Origin: Siphonobacter curvatus
GTDB taxonomy: Bacteria > Bacteroidota > Bacteroidia > Cytophagales > Spirosomataceae
Reading direction: 5' to 3'
Assembly: GCF_002943425.1 (NCBI RefSeq)
Contig: NZ_PTRA01000003.1
Location: 248,001 to 312,000 of the forward strand
Length of the DNA stretch: 64,000 nucleotides
The position numbers and the translations under genes were made by a program. Under the pieces are notes generated by a model, which was not told the DNA's origin, did no database searches, and worked only from the letters and a program-made list of their open reading frames with translations. This document shows positions 8,123 through 17,368 of the stretch, piece after piece (the first letter of the stretch is position 1; every line of letters begins with the position of its first letter).

Positions 8123-9727
8123 TTGGTTAAGCGAATCATACAGCCAAAGCTGATAGGGCTGGGCCTTTTACTTTTTCTGGTCGGTTTTCAGCCCGTACTG
8201 GCTCAGCGGGGAAAAAAGAAAACGCCCACGCGTCAGCAGTCCGCTGCTGGAAAAGCAAAAGCGAAACAGGCTCCCGCAAAGGCTAAAAAACCGACGAAAC
8301 CCCAGCCAGCTCCGAAAAAAACAACGACGCAAAGACCCTCGTCCCGGCGTACCTCGCGAGCCGAAACGGAGGATACCGAAGTCTCCTTACGACAAAGCCG
8401 TCAGCAACTCGAAGCCGAAAAACGCCGAAATCAGGAGCGTATTACGGAAATCAACCGGGTACTCAACCAGACCGCCAGCAAAAAAACGGCTACGCTGACC
8501 GAACTCAAGGCCCTTAATAGCAAGATCGAAACCAAGTCCAAACAGATTGATCTGCTTTCCCAGGATTTGAACCTGTTGAATCAGGAAATGCGTGGCCTAG
8601 CGGTACAGTCCGGTAAACTAGCCCGCGATCTAAAAAACCTGAAGCGGGAGTACGCCTCGATGGTATACGCGGCTTCCAAGACGGCCAACACCTATAATAA
8701 GCTGAGTTTTCTTTTTTCGGCCAACAGCTTCAATTCTCTGGTGATGCGCTACCAATACCTGCGTCAGTACACGGAAGCCCGCGAAACGCAGGCCCGGCAC
8801 ATTGAGCAGGTACGCGGTGAACTCGCTACCAAGCAGCAAACCATCAAGTACAAGCAGGTTCGGAAAACCGACGTCTTGCAGGCTCAAGTAACGGAAACCA
8901 AGACCCTGGAGGTTACCAAGGAACGGCAAGCTGCTGTAGCGAGTGAACTAAGCAAGCAGGAAACCACGCTGAAAGGAGAGCTGAGCGAGCGTACCAAGGC
9001 CGTCAACCGACTCGATAATGCCATCGCGAATGTGATTGAGCGGGAAATTCAGCGGGCTGCCCGTGAGCGAGAAGAGCGACTCCGGCGGGAACGCATAGCC
9101 CGCGAGCAGGCTGAGCGGCAGGAAGCCGCCGCCAAAGCCCGAGCCGAAGCCATTGCCAAAGCCCGGGCGGATGCGGCCGCCAAAGCCGCCAAAGCGGAAA
9201 CGCCCGAAAAAGCGAAAGAAATTATTAAAGAAGCCGAGGAAGAAGTCGCGAAAACGCCCGAAATACGGCCAGCTGAACCCACCCGGGCTAGTATTGGAGC
9301 GGCTCCAGAAGCGGAAGCCGGAGCATCGTTCGGCTCTTCGCGGGGGCGGTTGCCCTGGCCGGTTCGTTCCGGCTACATTTCCGAGCACTTCGGTCTGAAT
9401 TCTCCCATGCCGGGTATTACGACCCGTAACCTAGGAGTGGATATTGCTACCAACGTTGGTGAGCCCGTTCGGGCCGTATACGAAGGCATCGTACGCAACG
9501 TCATGTCCGTACCGGGTATGGGAACCGTAATTACCGTACAGCACGGCGAATACTTTACCATCTACGCCAAGCTGGCTAGTGCCTCGGTATCTGAGGGGCA
9601 TCGGGTAAAAGCTCGGGAAGTGATTGGAACAGCGTTGTCGGATCGAAACGGCGGAGCGGAAATCAACTTCCAGATCTGGAAAGGTCGCGGTAAGATGAAT
9701 CCGGAAGGTTGGCTGGCAGGAAAGTAA
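8123..9727 (+). CDS. envC: EnvC-type murein hydrolase activator with degenerate LytM domain
   Basis: Probably activates amidases that split daughter-cell peptidoglycan, from the periplasm. I choose TTG at 8123 because it yields a clean signal peptide (VKRIIQPK, then a hydrophobic core ending QPVLAQ); the longer frame from GTG at 8072 adds 17 residues in front of it. After a basic linker come long coiled coils (about residues 95-320), an Ala/Glu/Arg-rich stretch, then a LytM/M23 domain (about 410-530). The zinc ligands are replaced: the HxGxD position reads NLGVD, the final HxH region reads EINFQIW, and YAHL reads YAKL. This fits EnvC/NlpD activators, which have lost catalysis. It is last in the envelope block and followed by a strong terminator. 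Confidence 0.85.
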   Translation: MVKRIIQPKLIGLGLLLFLVGFQPVLAQRGKKKTPTRQQSAAGKAKAKQAPAKAKKPTKPQPAPKKTTTQRPSSRRTSRAETEDTEVSLRQSRQQLEAEKRRNQERITEINRVLNQTASKKTATLTELKALNSKIETKSKQIDLLSQDLNLLNQEMRGLAVQSGKLARDLKNLKREYASMVYAASKTANTYNKLSFLFSANSFNSLVMRYQYLRQYTEARETQARHIEQVRGELATKQQTIKYKQVRKTDVLQAQVTETKTLEVTKERQAAVASELSKQETTLKGELSERTKAVNRLDNAIANVIEREIQRAAREREERLRRERIAREQAERQEAAAKARAEAIAKARADAAAKAAKAETPEKAKEIIKEAEEEVAKTPEIRPAEPTRASIGAAPEAEAGASFGSSRGRLPWPVRSGYISEHFGLNSPMPGITTRNLGVDIATNVGEPVRAVYEGIVRNVMSVPGMGTVITVQHGEYFTIYAKLASASVSEGHRVKAREVIGTALSDRNGGAEINFQIWKGRGKMNPEGWLAGK

Positions 9728-9753
9728 TCCAGTTTATGCGTATACAAACAAAG

Positions 9754-9788
9754 AAAAAGCCGCCCGTGGATACCGTGGGCGGCTTTTT
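9754..9788. terminator. Bidirectional terminator between envC and the small minus-strand gene
   Basis: A perfect 12-bp GC-rich stem (9754-9765 with 9777-9788) flanked by A-runs on one side and T-runs on the other, so it can end transcription from both converging genes. Confidence 0.85.
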
Positions 9789-9804
9789 CACTAGGTGGAA
9801 GTAA

Positions 9805-9987
9805 TTACTTTTTAGAACCTCCTTCCAGTTCTTCTATTAGTTTTTCCAGTATTTTGGATTCCGTATTTGGAAAATCTGCGTCTTCACGAACACTCGTACT
9901 GGAAGGTTCTTCATCGTTACCTTCTTGATTATCTTTGGGCTGAGGGTCAGGAGTAGCCGAATTACTCCAGAGATTTGTTGAGTTCAT
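9805..9987 (-). CDS. Small acidic hypothetical protein
   Basis: 60 residues, ATG at 9987. It is hydrophilic, with many Asn, Ser, Pro and Glu in the first 40 residues and a short helix at the end (ILEKLIEELEGGSKK). It has no signal peptide, membrane segment or known motif. It is bounded by a bidirectional terminator just after its stop, which supports it being a transcribed unit. I do not recognise a family; it could be a small intrinsically disordered protein. Confidence 0.45.
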   Translation of the reverse strand: MNSTNLWSNSATPDPQPKDNQEGNDEEPSSTSVREDADFPNTESKILEKLIEELEGGSKK

Positions 9988-10206
9988 AAGGATTCGCTTT
10001 ACTACTGCTTACAATACATTAAAAAAGTATTCCTTTGGGGAAAAAGCTACCCGTCTTTGCCAGAAAAACGTACTTAAAGGTTTTACCTGAAAATCCATTA
10101 GTAGTTAAGACGACACTCAGGATCGTTGGTCAAGTCCATGTAGGCTTAAAAAGCGAATCATCTCTGCGTAGGGCACCATTCCGCTACAGGTTATTTTGAA
10201 TAATTT

Positions 10207-10238
10207 TTGAATTATTTGTACCTTTTTTATGATTTTTG
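10207..10238 (+). promoter_or_regulatory. Probable promoter of the first FecI-like sigma gene
   Basis: TTG (10207-10209), 21-bp spacer, then GATTTTTG (10231-10238), one mismatch to TAnnTTTG. It lies 39 bp before the start codon in an AT-rich region. The same GATTTTTG followed by a TTATT...GCT-TAT-like stretch occurs before the second PUL sigma gene (47031-47038). Confidence 0.4.
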
Positions 10239-10277
10239 CAATAGTTTATTCCGCTATATCCTAGACCAAGCTTAGTA

Positions 10278-10859
10278 ATGAAAAGACGGCTTCTTCATAC
10301 TGATGAAAATCTGCTGTTGTTACTTCGTCAGAGCAACGCTCAAGCGTTTGAAGAAATTTACAATCGCTATTGGTCGAAACTATATAGTCAAGCCTATAAA
10401 CGCTTAAAATTTAGAGACAGTACGGAAGAAGTCATTCAGGAGCTATTCGCCGATTTATGGGAAAGACGAGCCGAATTACTGATCACTTCTTCCCTCGAAG
10501 CGTATTTAAGAACGGCGGTGAAATATCTAGTCCTCAATTATTTCCAGCGGGAAGAAGTTCGTCATCGGTACTTAGCCTATTACCAGCAAAATAAGGCTAC
10601 GGAGACCTCTTGTACGGAAGAAGAATTGGCCTTCAATGAATTAGAAAATGTCCTGCAGCAACACGTTGCGTACTTGCCTCCTCAAAGTAAAAGAGTCTAT
10701 GAGCTGAGCAGACAGCATCACCTGACGATTCCAGAGATTGCTCAGCAATTAAATATTTCCGAGAAAACCGCTGAAAATCACTTAGGTAGGGCGCTCAGAG
10801 CCTTGCGTAGCTCCCTGCGAGAATACGTCAGTGTCTTCGTTTTATTTATTTTCTCATAA
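10278..10859 (+). CDS. ECF RNA polymerase sigma factor, FecI-like (PUL 1)
   Basis: 193 residues. Region 2 (AFEEIYNRYWSKLYSQAYKR, then TEEVIQELFADLWERR) and region 4 (LPPQSKRVYELSRQHHLTIP, then ISEKTAENHLGRALRALRSS helix-turn-helix) are both clear. It belongs to the Bacteroidota sigma-70 family paired with FecR, expected to direct transcription of the downstream susC/susD genes when released. The chain ends in a hydrophobic tail (YVSVFVLFIFS), shared in character with the second PUL sigma factor but not with the third sigma factor in the window. fecR follows after 93 bp on the same strand. Confidence 0.92.
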   Translation: MKRRLLHTDENLLLLLRQSNAQAFEEIYNRYWSKLYSQAYKRLKFRDSTEEVIQELFADLWERRAELLITSSLEAYLRTAVKYLVLNYFQREEVRHRYLAYYQQNKATETSCTEEELAFNELENVLQQHVAYLPPQSKRVYELSRQHHLTIPEIAQQLNISEKTAENHLGRALRALRSSLREYVSVFVLFIFS

Positions 10860-10952
10860 AATTTTAAATTTTTCAGGGATAGGCTTGGGGGTAAAACCGG
10901 CGTTGACACACTTAGTACATAGAAGATCAACTTGTACTTTCGCTGTCTAGGT

Positions 10953-11915
10953 ATGAAGCCACTCTTACCCGTTGCGTTACTAGAAAAATATACCGCTGGA
11001 AAAGCTTCTCCCGAGGAACGGGAGCAGGTGGAACGATGGTATGAGTCCTTCGAGTCTGATAAAGATGTATCCGACTCCTGGCGTGCACCCGAACGGGAAG
11101 AAATAAAAAAGGAACTATACCGTAACATTACCGCACAAGTCGGCCTCGATAAGGAGCGTTCCCTCTTCGACTGGAAACGAGCCATCGCTATCGCTTCTGG
11201 AATTGTCCTGGTTCTGTCCTTGGGTTTCTACGTCTGGAAGCGAGAAATGACGGACTCGCAACCGATGGTTTACGAGAATCCAACGAGAGAATTGAAGCGA
11301 CTCACGTTGCCCGACCAATCCCAACTATGTCTGTATCCGGGTGCACGTGTCAACTTAGACAAAGATTTTGGCGATGATACCCGCTCCTTAACCTTAACGG
11401 GGATTGCCTTCTTTCAGGTCCAGCGTGATGAGCGTCGTCCTTTTATCATTCATAGCAAAGGACTGGTAACGCAGGTGCTGGGAACCAGCTTTCTGATTGA
11501 TGCAAATCCGACTTCGCGTAGGGTAGAGGTTTCGGTGCTTACGGGGAAAGTACGGGTGAAGGAGGAACAGTCGAAAAACTATATTGTTCTCTTACCTAAA
11601 CAGAAAGCCTACTATCAAAAGGGGGAAGAGACCAAAGTATATGAAACGTCAGAACGAGACCCTTCGAACGTTTGGGAGAAAGGCGATTTCGTGTTCGTAG
11701 ATACGCCCTTGACTACGATTACGAAGGCTTTAACCCAGCGATTTGGCGTTGTATTCGAGGTAGAAGACGAAAAAATTTATCAATGCCAGCTTTCTGCTCA
11801 TTTCACCCATCAAAATTTACCTGATATCCTGGAAATGATCAGCAAATCACTCAACATTTCATACGAGCTTAACCAGAACCGAGTCATCGTTAAAGGTCAG
11901 GGTTGTTCCCTATAG
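10953..11915 (+). CDS. FecR-family anti-sigma factor (PUL 1)
   Basis: 320 residues from the ATG at 10953; an upstream in-frame TTG is unlikely. It has a cytoplasmic N-terminal helical segment (ALLEKYTAGKASPEERE), one transmembrane helix (AIAIASGIVLVLSLGFYVW, about residues 73-91), then a periplasmic FecR domain (LTLPDQSQLCLYPGARVNLD, LTGIAFFQVQRD, VLGTSFLIDA) and a C-terminal DUF4974-like segment (FVDTPLTTITKALTQRFGVV). It holds the neighbouring sigma factor inactive and receives a signal from the STN domain of the SusC receptor. It lies between the sigma and susC genes, the normal order. Confidence 0.92.
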   Translation: MKPLLPVALLEKYTAGKASPEEREQVERWYESFESDKDVSDSWRAPEREEIKKELYRNITAQVGLDKERSLFDWKRAIAIASGIVLVLSLGFYVWKREMTDSQPMVYENPTRELKRLTLPDQSQLCLYPGARVNLDKDFGDDTRSLTLTGIAFFQVQRDERRPFIIHSKGLVTQVLGTSFLIDANPTSRRVEVSVLTGKVRVKEEQSKNYIVLLPKQKAYYQKGEETKVYETSERDPSNVWEKGDFVFVDTPLTTITKALTQRFGVVFEVEDEKIYQCQLSAHFTHQNLPDILEMISKSLNISYELNQNRVIVKGQGCSL

Positions 11916-11959
11916 TGGCAGAGTCCTCTTTTCAGGTAGTATACGCTATTTTCTAAAAA

Positions 11960-11988
11960 GAAGAAGGGTGGTACCAGCACCCTTCTTC
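11960..11988 (+). terminator. Hairpin between fecR and susC (PUL 1)
   Basis: A perfect 11-bp stem (11960-11970 with 11978-11988) and a 7-nt loop. No T-run follows on the plus strand, so it may be an mRNA-stabilising or processing hairpin, or the first part of the susC leader, rather than a strong terminator. A hairpin in the same position precedes the second susC (48971-49002). Confidence 0.5.
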
Positions 11989-11990
11989 AC

Positions 11991-12022
11991 CTCCCGCATC
12001 ACTCTAACCGAGTGACAGGGAG
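11991..12022 (+). promoter_or_regulatory. Candidate structured leader element of susC (copy A)
   Basis: Outer stem CTCCC (11991-11995) with GGGAG (12018-12022), inner stem TCACTC/GAGTGA around a TAACC loop. A similar architecture, with different bases in the stems and the shared string CTCTAAC, lies before the second susC at 49011-49056. It ends 27 nt before the susC ATG. Confidence 0.4.
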
Positions 12023-12049
12023 CTTATTGACTCAATTCACCCTAAATCT

Positions 12050-15000
12050 ATGAAGCAAAATCTCCTTATTTCACCATTCGTTGGAAAAATTATGCGGATC
12101 GCACGCATGCAGCTTTTCTTCTTACTTCTGGTCAGCATCGGGAAAGCAGAAGTAACCCATGCTCAGCCTGAAATTGAAAAAATAATTTCCGTAAACTGGT
12201 CCAATGTTACCCTGAAACAAGCGATTCAATCGCTGGAAAAACGGGCTTCGTTGCATTTTGTCTATAGTCAAAATGTCATTGCACTGGATCAGAAAGTGAA
12301 CCTGGTCAGCAAACGTGAAAAGGTAAAAAACATTCTGGATCGCTTGCTTATCCCCTTGCAAATCAAGTATGAAGTCATCCATGGAAACATTGTACTGAGT
12401 CGGGTTCTGTCCTCAACCGTGACTACACCCGCTTCAGTGCTGGCTATGTCGGTCCAGGAACGAGGGGCTCCTTTGCCATCCGTAGCGTTTCAACCTATCC
12501 CGGACCGGATCGTTCGTGGACAGATTACCTCTGAAACGGGCGAGGCCTTACCCGGCGTCAATGTCATGGTGAAGGGTACGACCGTGGGCGTCAATACCAA
12601 TAACGATGGGAACTACCAGTTGTCGGTACCGGAGGGTTCATCCGCCATTTTAGTAATAACCTCCATCGGCTATCTCAAACAGGAAATTCCGCTGGGCAGT
12701 CAAACACTGGTGAACGTGCAGCTTAAACCCGATGAAAAAGCCTTACAGGAGGTCGTGGTCGTGGGGTATGGTGAACAAAAGAAGGTAAGCTTCACCGGAT
12801 CAGAGTCCATCATCACGACGCGTGAATTGAAGCAAAGCCCAACGGCTCTGCTGAGTAATGCCTTGGGCGGACGTATGGCAGGGCTGGTTACGGTGCAGCG
12901 TTCGGGGGAGCCCGGCTACGATGGGGCCAACATTTGGATCCGGGGCCTGGGTACCTTTGGCTCGAACCAGTCGCCTTTAGTACTCGTCGATGGGGTAGAA
13001 CGGGATTTCAACAACATTGACCCGCACGAAGTCGAGAGCTTTACCATTCTCAAAGATGCCTCGGCTACAGCCGTGTTTGGGGTACGAGGGGCCAATGGTG
13101 TGGTGTTGGTAAACACGCGTAAGGGGACGGGGGGTAAGCCCAAGGTATCGTTTACCGTAGAAAAAGGGTTTTTAAGTCCGACTCGTTTGCCCGAATATGT
13201 AGATGGATACACCTACGCTACGCTGTATAATGAAGCGAACCGGAATGCTGACTTACCCCTGCCTTTTACCGACGAAGTATTGCAGAAAATTAAAGACCAG
13301 AGCGACCCCTTAAGGTACCCTAACGTAGACTGGATGAAGCTCATGAAGCGGTCGGCGGGTCAGGAGCACGTGAACCTTAATATTTCGGGTGGAAACACAA
13401 CGGTACGGTACTTCGTCTCTACGTCCTATTTCCATGACAAAGGTTTTTTTATTGAAGATCCCCGCAACGCCTATTCAACCAATCTGGGCCGCCGTCGCTT
13501 CAATTTGAGAACCAATGTCGATATCAATCTTAGTAAAGATCTGGAGTTGAGCATTGGCATTACGGGCATTACGGAAAACCGGAATTTTCCCGGAACCGGT
13601 ACGCAGGAGATTTTCAACCTGATGAATAAAGCAACCCCGATTCTGTATCCGATGGTGTATCCGAATGGACGTATACCTGGTACCGTTGCTTCTGCCCAGC
13701 AAAATCCGTACGGCCGACTGACGCAAACCGGCTACGCAACCGAGTTCAGAGGAACTACGCAGGGAACCTTTGGACTGAAGTATAATCTCGGCCGATTGAC
13801 GAAAGGCCTGAGTGCGATGGGGCGTTTTGCCTTTGATAGCTATAGTAGTAATAATATCGGTCGTAAGAAAAACTTTGAAACGTGGCTGGTTTCTGCCGAG
13901 AATGACCCCACTACGGGCGAGCCAATCTACAATCTGACGGCCGAAGGAGATAAGTTTTTAGGCTACAGTATTGATACCTGGGGTGAAAGCCGCAGTTACC
14001 TGGAAGCAAGCCTGAATTACAATCGCAGTTTTGGAAGGCATGACGTGGGCGGGATGCTTCTCTACAATCAGGGTGGCCGGCAGGCTACGGCTGGTTCAGC
14101 CATTGGTTCGTTGCCGTATCGACGGATGGGCCTGGTCGGAAGAGCAACCTACGGCTGGAAAGAGCGGTATTTTGCCGAAATTAACTTTGGCTATAATGGT
14201 TCAGAAAACTTTCCACGGGGTAAGCGATTTGGCTTGTTTCCGGCTTTCTCCGGCGGATGGGTCGTTTCGGATGAACCGTTCTTCAAGAATAACGTGCCCT
14301 TTATTTCACTCCTGAAACTGAAAGGCTCGTATGGGATTGTAGGCAATGACCAGATCAACGACCAGCGGTTTATGTACCTGACTACCCTAAAAACAACCGA
14401 TGGATACCTGTTTGGAACCGAGTTCAATAATGGAATCGGAGGCATTATGGAAGATGCCATTGGTAATGCCAATATCACCTGGGAGACTTCTCGCAAGTCG
14501 AATATAGGCATGGAACTGCGTGCGATGAAAGACCGAATCTCCCTGATGCTTGACTTTTTTCGGGAGCACCGCACCAATATTCTTACCCAACGAGGAACGG
14601 TACCCGACCTGTTAGGAATCCAGTCGCTGCCCTACGCGAATATCGGCATTGTCAACAATAAAGGCATTGATGCGACCCTGACGTATCGCACGTCGATCGG
14701 ACCCGTCCGAATGGATCTGAAGGGAACGTATACGTTTGCCCGCAATCGTATTATTCATAACGACGAACCTACACGCCGCTATGATTATCTGCGTCGGACG
14801 GGCCAGCGAATTGGTCAGCCTTTTGGCCTGGAGGCTATCGGGATTTTTAGTAGTCAGGAAGAAATCAATAACAGTCCCAAACAGGTTTTCAACTCGACGG
14901 TGGTTCCGGGTGATGTCAAGTACCGGGATACGAATAACGATGGAACCATAGATATCTATGATGAAAAGCCCATTGGGTATTCTAACATTCCTGAGATGGT

Positions 15001-15469
15001 TTACGGCTTTGGAGGGACCTTCACGTATCAAGGGTTTGACTTATCCCTTCTATTCCAGGGCGTAGGTAATGTATCCGTGTTTCGCAACTACGAGGGCTAT
15101 ATTCCTTTTGCTCAGGGCCAATTTGGGAATGTCCTGCGGGTAGCTTTAGACCGCTGGACAACGGAAAATCCCAATCCGAACGCTTCTTTCCCGAGACTGT
15201 ACCCCGGAAATAATGACAACAACTATCGCAACAGTACCTTCTGGCAAATCAATGGTAACTATTTACGCCTGAAAAACGCCCAGCTCGGCTACACAATTCC
15301 GAAACTCTGGGCTCAACGGATCAAGGCTGACAATATCCGGCTATATGTGAATGGCCTGAACTTGCTGCTGTGGGATCGTATCAAACTGTATGACCCGGAG
15401 AGCGGCGACGGTGCCGGGAAATATCCGCCGTCACGCGTCATCAACATGGGTCTTAATGTGAACTTCTAA
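12050..15469 (+). CDS. SusC/RagA-type TonB-dependent outer-membrane receptor with STN domain (PUL 1)
   Basis: 1,139-residue outer-membrane transporter for a glycan or similar large nutrient, powered by TonB. Order: signal region to about residue 39; STN domain (about 45-118), which contacts FecR to signal substrate; carboxypeptidase-D regulatory-like domain (about 153-228); SusC signature EVVVVGYG at 234-241; plug domain; and a 22-strand-type barrel ending in an aromatic strand (MGLNVNF). The STN domain agrees with the upstream sigma/FecR pair. susD follows after 12 bp. Substrate is unknown: no glycoside hydrolase gene is linked to this copy. Confidence 0.95.
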   Translation: MKQNLLISPFVGKIMRIARMQLFFLLLVSIGKAEVTHAQPEIEKIISVNWSNVTLKQAIQSLEKRASLHFVYSQNVIALDQKVNLVSKREKVKNILDRLLIPLQIKYEVIHGNIVLSRVLSSTVTTPASVLAMSVQERGAPLPSVAFQPIPDRIVRGQITSETGEALPGVNVMVKGTTVGVNTNNDGNYQLSVPEGSSAILVITSIGYLKQEIPLGSQTLVNVQLKPDEKALQEVVVVGYGEQKKVSFTGSESIITTRELKQSPTALLSNALGGRMAGLVTVQRSGEPGYDGANIWIRGLGTFGSNQSPLVLVDGVERDFNNIDPHEVESFTILKDASATAVFGVRGANGVVLVNTRKGTGGKPKVSFTVEKGFLSPTRLPEYVDGYTYATLYNEANRNADLPLPFTDEVLQKIKDQSDPLRYPNVDWMKLMKRSAGQEHVNLNISGGNTTVRYFVSTSYFHDKGFFIEDPRNAYSTNLGRRRFNLRTNVDINLSKDLELSIGITGITENRNFPGTGTQEIFNLMNKATPILYPMVYPNGRIPGTVASAQQNPYGRLTQTGYATEFRGTTQGTFGLKYNLGRLTKGLSAMGRFAFDSYSSNNIGRKKNFETWLVSAENDPTTGEPIYNLTAEGDKFLGYSIDTWGESRSYLEASLNYNRSFGRHDVGGMLLYNQGGRQATAGSAIGSLPYRRMGLVGRATYGWKERYFAEINFGYNGSENFPRGKRFGLFPAFSGGWVVSDEPFFKNNVPFISLLKLKGSYGIVGNDQINDQRFMYLTTLKTTDGYLFGTEFNNGIGGIMEDAIGNANITWETSRKSNIGMELRAMKDRISLMLDFFREHRTNILTQRGTVPDLLGIQSLPYANIGIVNNKGIDATLTYRTSIGPVRMDLKGTYTFARNRIIHNDEPTRRYDYLRRTGQRIGQPFGLEAIGIFSSQEEINNSPKQVFNSTVVPGDVKYRDTNNDGTIDIYDEKPIGYSNIPEMVYGFGGTFTYQGFDLSLLFQGVGNVSVFRNYEGYIPFAQGQFGNVLRVALDRWTTENPNPNASFPRLYPGNNDNNYRNSTFWQINGNYLRLKNAQLGYTIPKLWAQRIKADNIRLYVNGLNLLLWDRIKLYDPESGDGAGKYPPSRVINMGLNVNF

Positions 15470-15481
15470 GATTATTAATGT

Positions 15482-17233
15482 ATGAAAAAGATAGTAGTAC
15501 GATTCCTGATGCTGGTTGCCGTTAGCCTATTCTCTTCCTGCGAAAAGTACCTGGACAAAGCTCCCGATGAGCTTTTATCGCTGGAAGTCACGTTCGCCAA
15601 TCGTCAATACACGGAGAACTTCCTGTATCGCATTTACGCGTATTTACCCAGCTATAACTTCTGGACGGATCTTCCGTATAATGGCTTGGCCGATGATACA
15701 GACATCACCTGGAATCGCAGCAATTATCCCAGCTACGATATGAATTTAGGTAACTGGAATCCAACCACGGGCCTGGTGACGAACCTTTGGAAAAATTACT
15801 ATCAGTCGTTCCGGCAAATTGCCATTTTCCTGGATAATGTCGATAAAGCTCCGATTTCTACGCAGAACAAGACGCTCTACAAGGCTGAAGCCAAGTTCCT
15901 AAGAGCCTATTACTACATGAATCTGGTTCAATTGTACGGGCCGGTTCCGCTGATTCTAGATCAGGTATCCTTTGAGTCCAGTACCTTCAATATCCCTCGT
16001 AATACGTTCGACGAGTGTGTGACCCAAATTTTGAAAGACCTCGACGAGGCCGCCACCGATTTGCCCCTGAAACATGAGAACATCTGGGCTGGTAAACCTA
16101 CCAAAGGAACGGCTCTGGCCATGAAAGCCCGCATCCTGCTCTGGGCTGCCAGTCCACTAGTCAACGGAAATCCTGACCTGGCTGGACTGGTGAATCGCGA
16201 CGGGAAAGCATTATTTCCTACGGCTTACAATAAAGAGCGGTGGCAATTGGCCAAGGCAGCCAGTAAGGCCGTGATCGATCTTGGTATTTATCATCTGTAT
16301 ACCGTACTGGATGACAAAGGAGCCGTCAAGCCCGTGGATTCCTACAAAGGATTGTTTATCAGCCAGTATGCCAATGAAGAAATGATCTGGGGACGGAATC
16401 TGGACGGAGGTAACTCACTGGTACTGGATCGACACTGTATGTTACGCAGCAAAGGCGGATGGAATGGCGTAGCAGTTACCCAAAAGTCAGTCGATGCATA
16501 TGAAATGGCGAATGGAAAAGCCATCACGGAGCCGGGCTCGGGCTACGTGGAAACGGGTTTCTCCCAACAGGCTACGACTTACGCCCCCAAAGGAACCTGG
16601 AACATGTACGTGGGTCGTGAGCCTCGTTTCTACGTAACGGTCAATTACTCCGGAGCACCCTGGTGGGACAATACCAAAGCGGAATTCTTTTACAAAGGAA
16701 AAGACGGCAAGGAAGTGGGCCGGGATGATCATTCCCGGACGGGTTATCTGCTGCGTAAATTCATAGACCCTGTCAGTGATCCGATCGCCAACCGGAACCG
16801 GGCGAAACTATTCCCCTACATTCGACTCGCTGATATTTATTTGATGTACGCCGAGGCTTCGAATGAACTGGAAGGGCCAACCGCTGATGCCATCGGGTAC
16901 GTGAATAAAATCCGTTCAAGAGCGGGGCTTCCGGCGCTAGCCTCCGGTCTTTCGCAAACCGAGTTTCGGAAGAAAATTCAGCATGAACGGGCGATTGAAC
17001 TGGCCAGCGAACAGTTACGCTATTTCGATTTACGTCGCTGGAAACAGGCCTCGGAGCTAAAGGGAAGTTTTGAGGGTATGTCCGTTGATTTAGGCGCCAG
17101 TGCAACCGACGAAAGTTTCTTCAAACGAACCGTTTTTGAAACCAGAGTTTTTGAAAATAAGCACTACTGGTGGCCCATACCCCAAAGTGAAGTGGATAAA
17201 AATCAGGCGATGGTTCAAAACCCCGGCTGGTAA
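15482..17233 (+). CDS. SusD/RagB-family nutrient-binding lipoprotein (PUL 1)
   Basis: 583-residue surface lipoprotein that caps the SusC barrel and captures substrate. The signal peptide ends in lipobox LFSSC. SusD-like helical TPR packing is seen in AKFLRAYYYMNLVQLYGPVP (about residues 138-157), KARILLWAASPLVNG, RLADIYLMYAEASNE and the terminal ERAIELASEQLRYFDLRRWK with WWPIPQSE. It is paired with the SusC just upstream and followed by a terminator hairpin, so it ends the operon. Confidence 0.93.
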   Translation: MKKIVVRFLMLVAVSLFSSCEKYLDKAPDELLSLEVTFANRQYTENFLYRIYAYLPSYNFWTDLPYNGLADDTDITWNRSNYPSYDMNLGNWNPTTGLVTNLWKNYYQSFRQIAIFLDNVDKAPISTQNKTLYKAEAKFLRAYYYMNLVQLYGPVPLILDQVSFESSTFNIPRNTFDECVTQILKDLDEAATDLPLKHENIWAGKPTKGTALAMKARILLWAASPLVNGNPDLAGLVNRDGKALFPTAYNKERWQLAKAASKAVIDLGIYHLYTVLDDKGAVKPVDSYKGLFISQYANEEMIWGRNLDGGNSLVLDRHCMLRSKGGWNGVAVTQKSVDAYEMANGKAITEPGSGYVETGFSQQATTYAPKGTWNMYVGREPRFYVTVNYSGAPWWDNTKAEFFYKGKDGKEVGRDDHSRTGYLLRKFIDPVSDPIANRNRAKLFPYIRLADIYLMYAEASNELEGPTADAIGYVNKIRSRAGLPALASGLSQTEFRKKIQHERAIELASEQLRYFDLRRWKQASELKGSFEGMSVDLGASATDESFFKRTVFETRVFENKHYWWPIPQSEVDKNQAMVQNPGW

Positions 17234-17284
17234 GGAAGGTTCTTTCGTTACGCTTCCATTCCGTAAGAAAATTAACCAGTGCTC

Positions 17285-17330
17285 GCAGACCACCTACGCT
17301 CCTTCAGGGCGGGTGGTCTGCCTGGTTTTA
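17285..17330 (+). terminator. Terminator of PUL 1
   Basis: A 10-bp perfect stem (17285-17294 with 17312-17321) followed by CTGGTTTTA on the plus strand. It lies between susD and the converging LytTR gene. Confidence 0.6.
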
Positions 17331-17368
17331 GGAAGTTACCCCGCCAGTTTAGTCAGCAACGCCCTGCC

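Noticed and set aside
8948-9398. Several overlapping open frames of 77-146 codons in EnvC, some Gly/Phe- or Lys/Pro-rich
   Set aside because: They are shadows of the Ala/Glu/Arg/Lys-rich low-complexity region of the EnvC coiled coil, where GC-rich codons remove stops in other frames.
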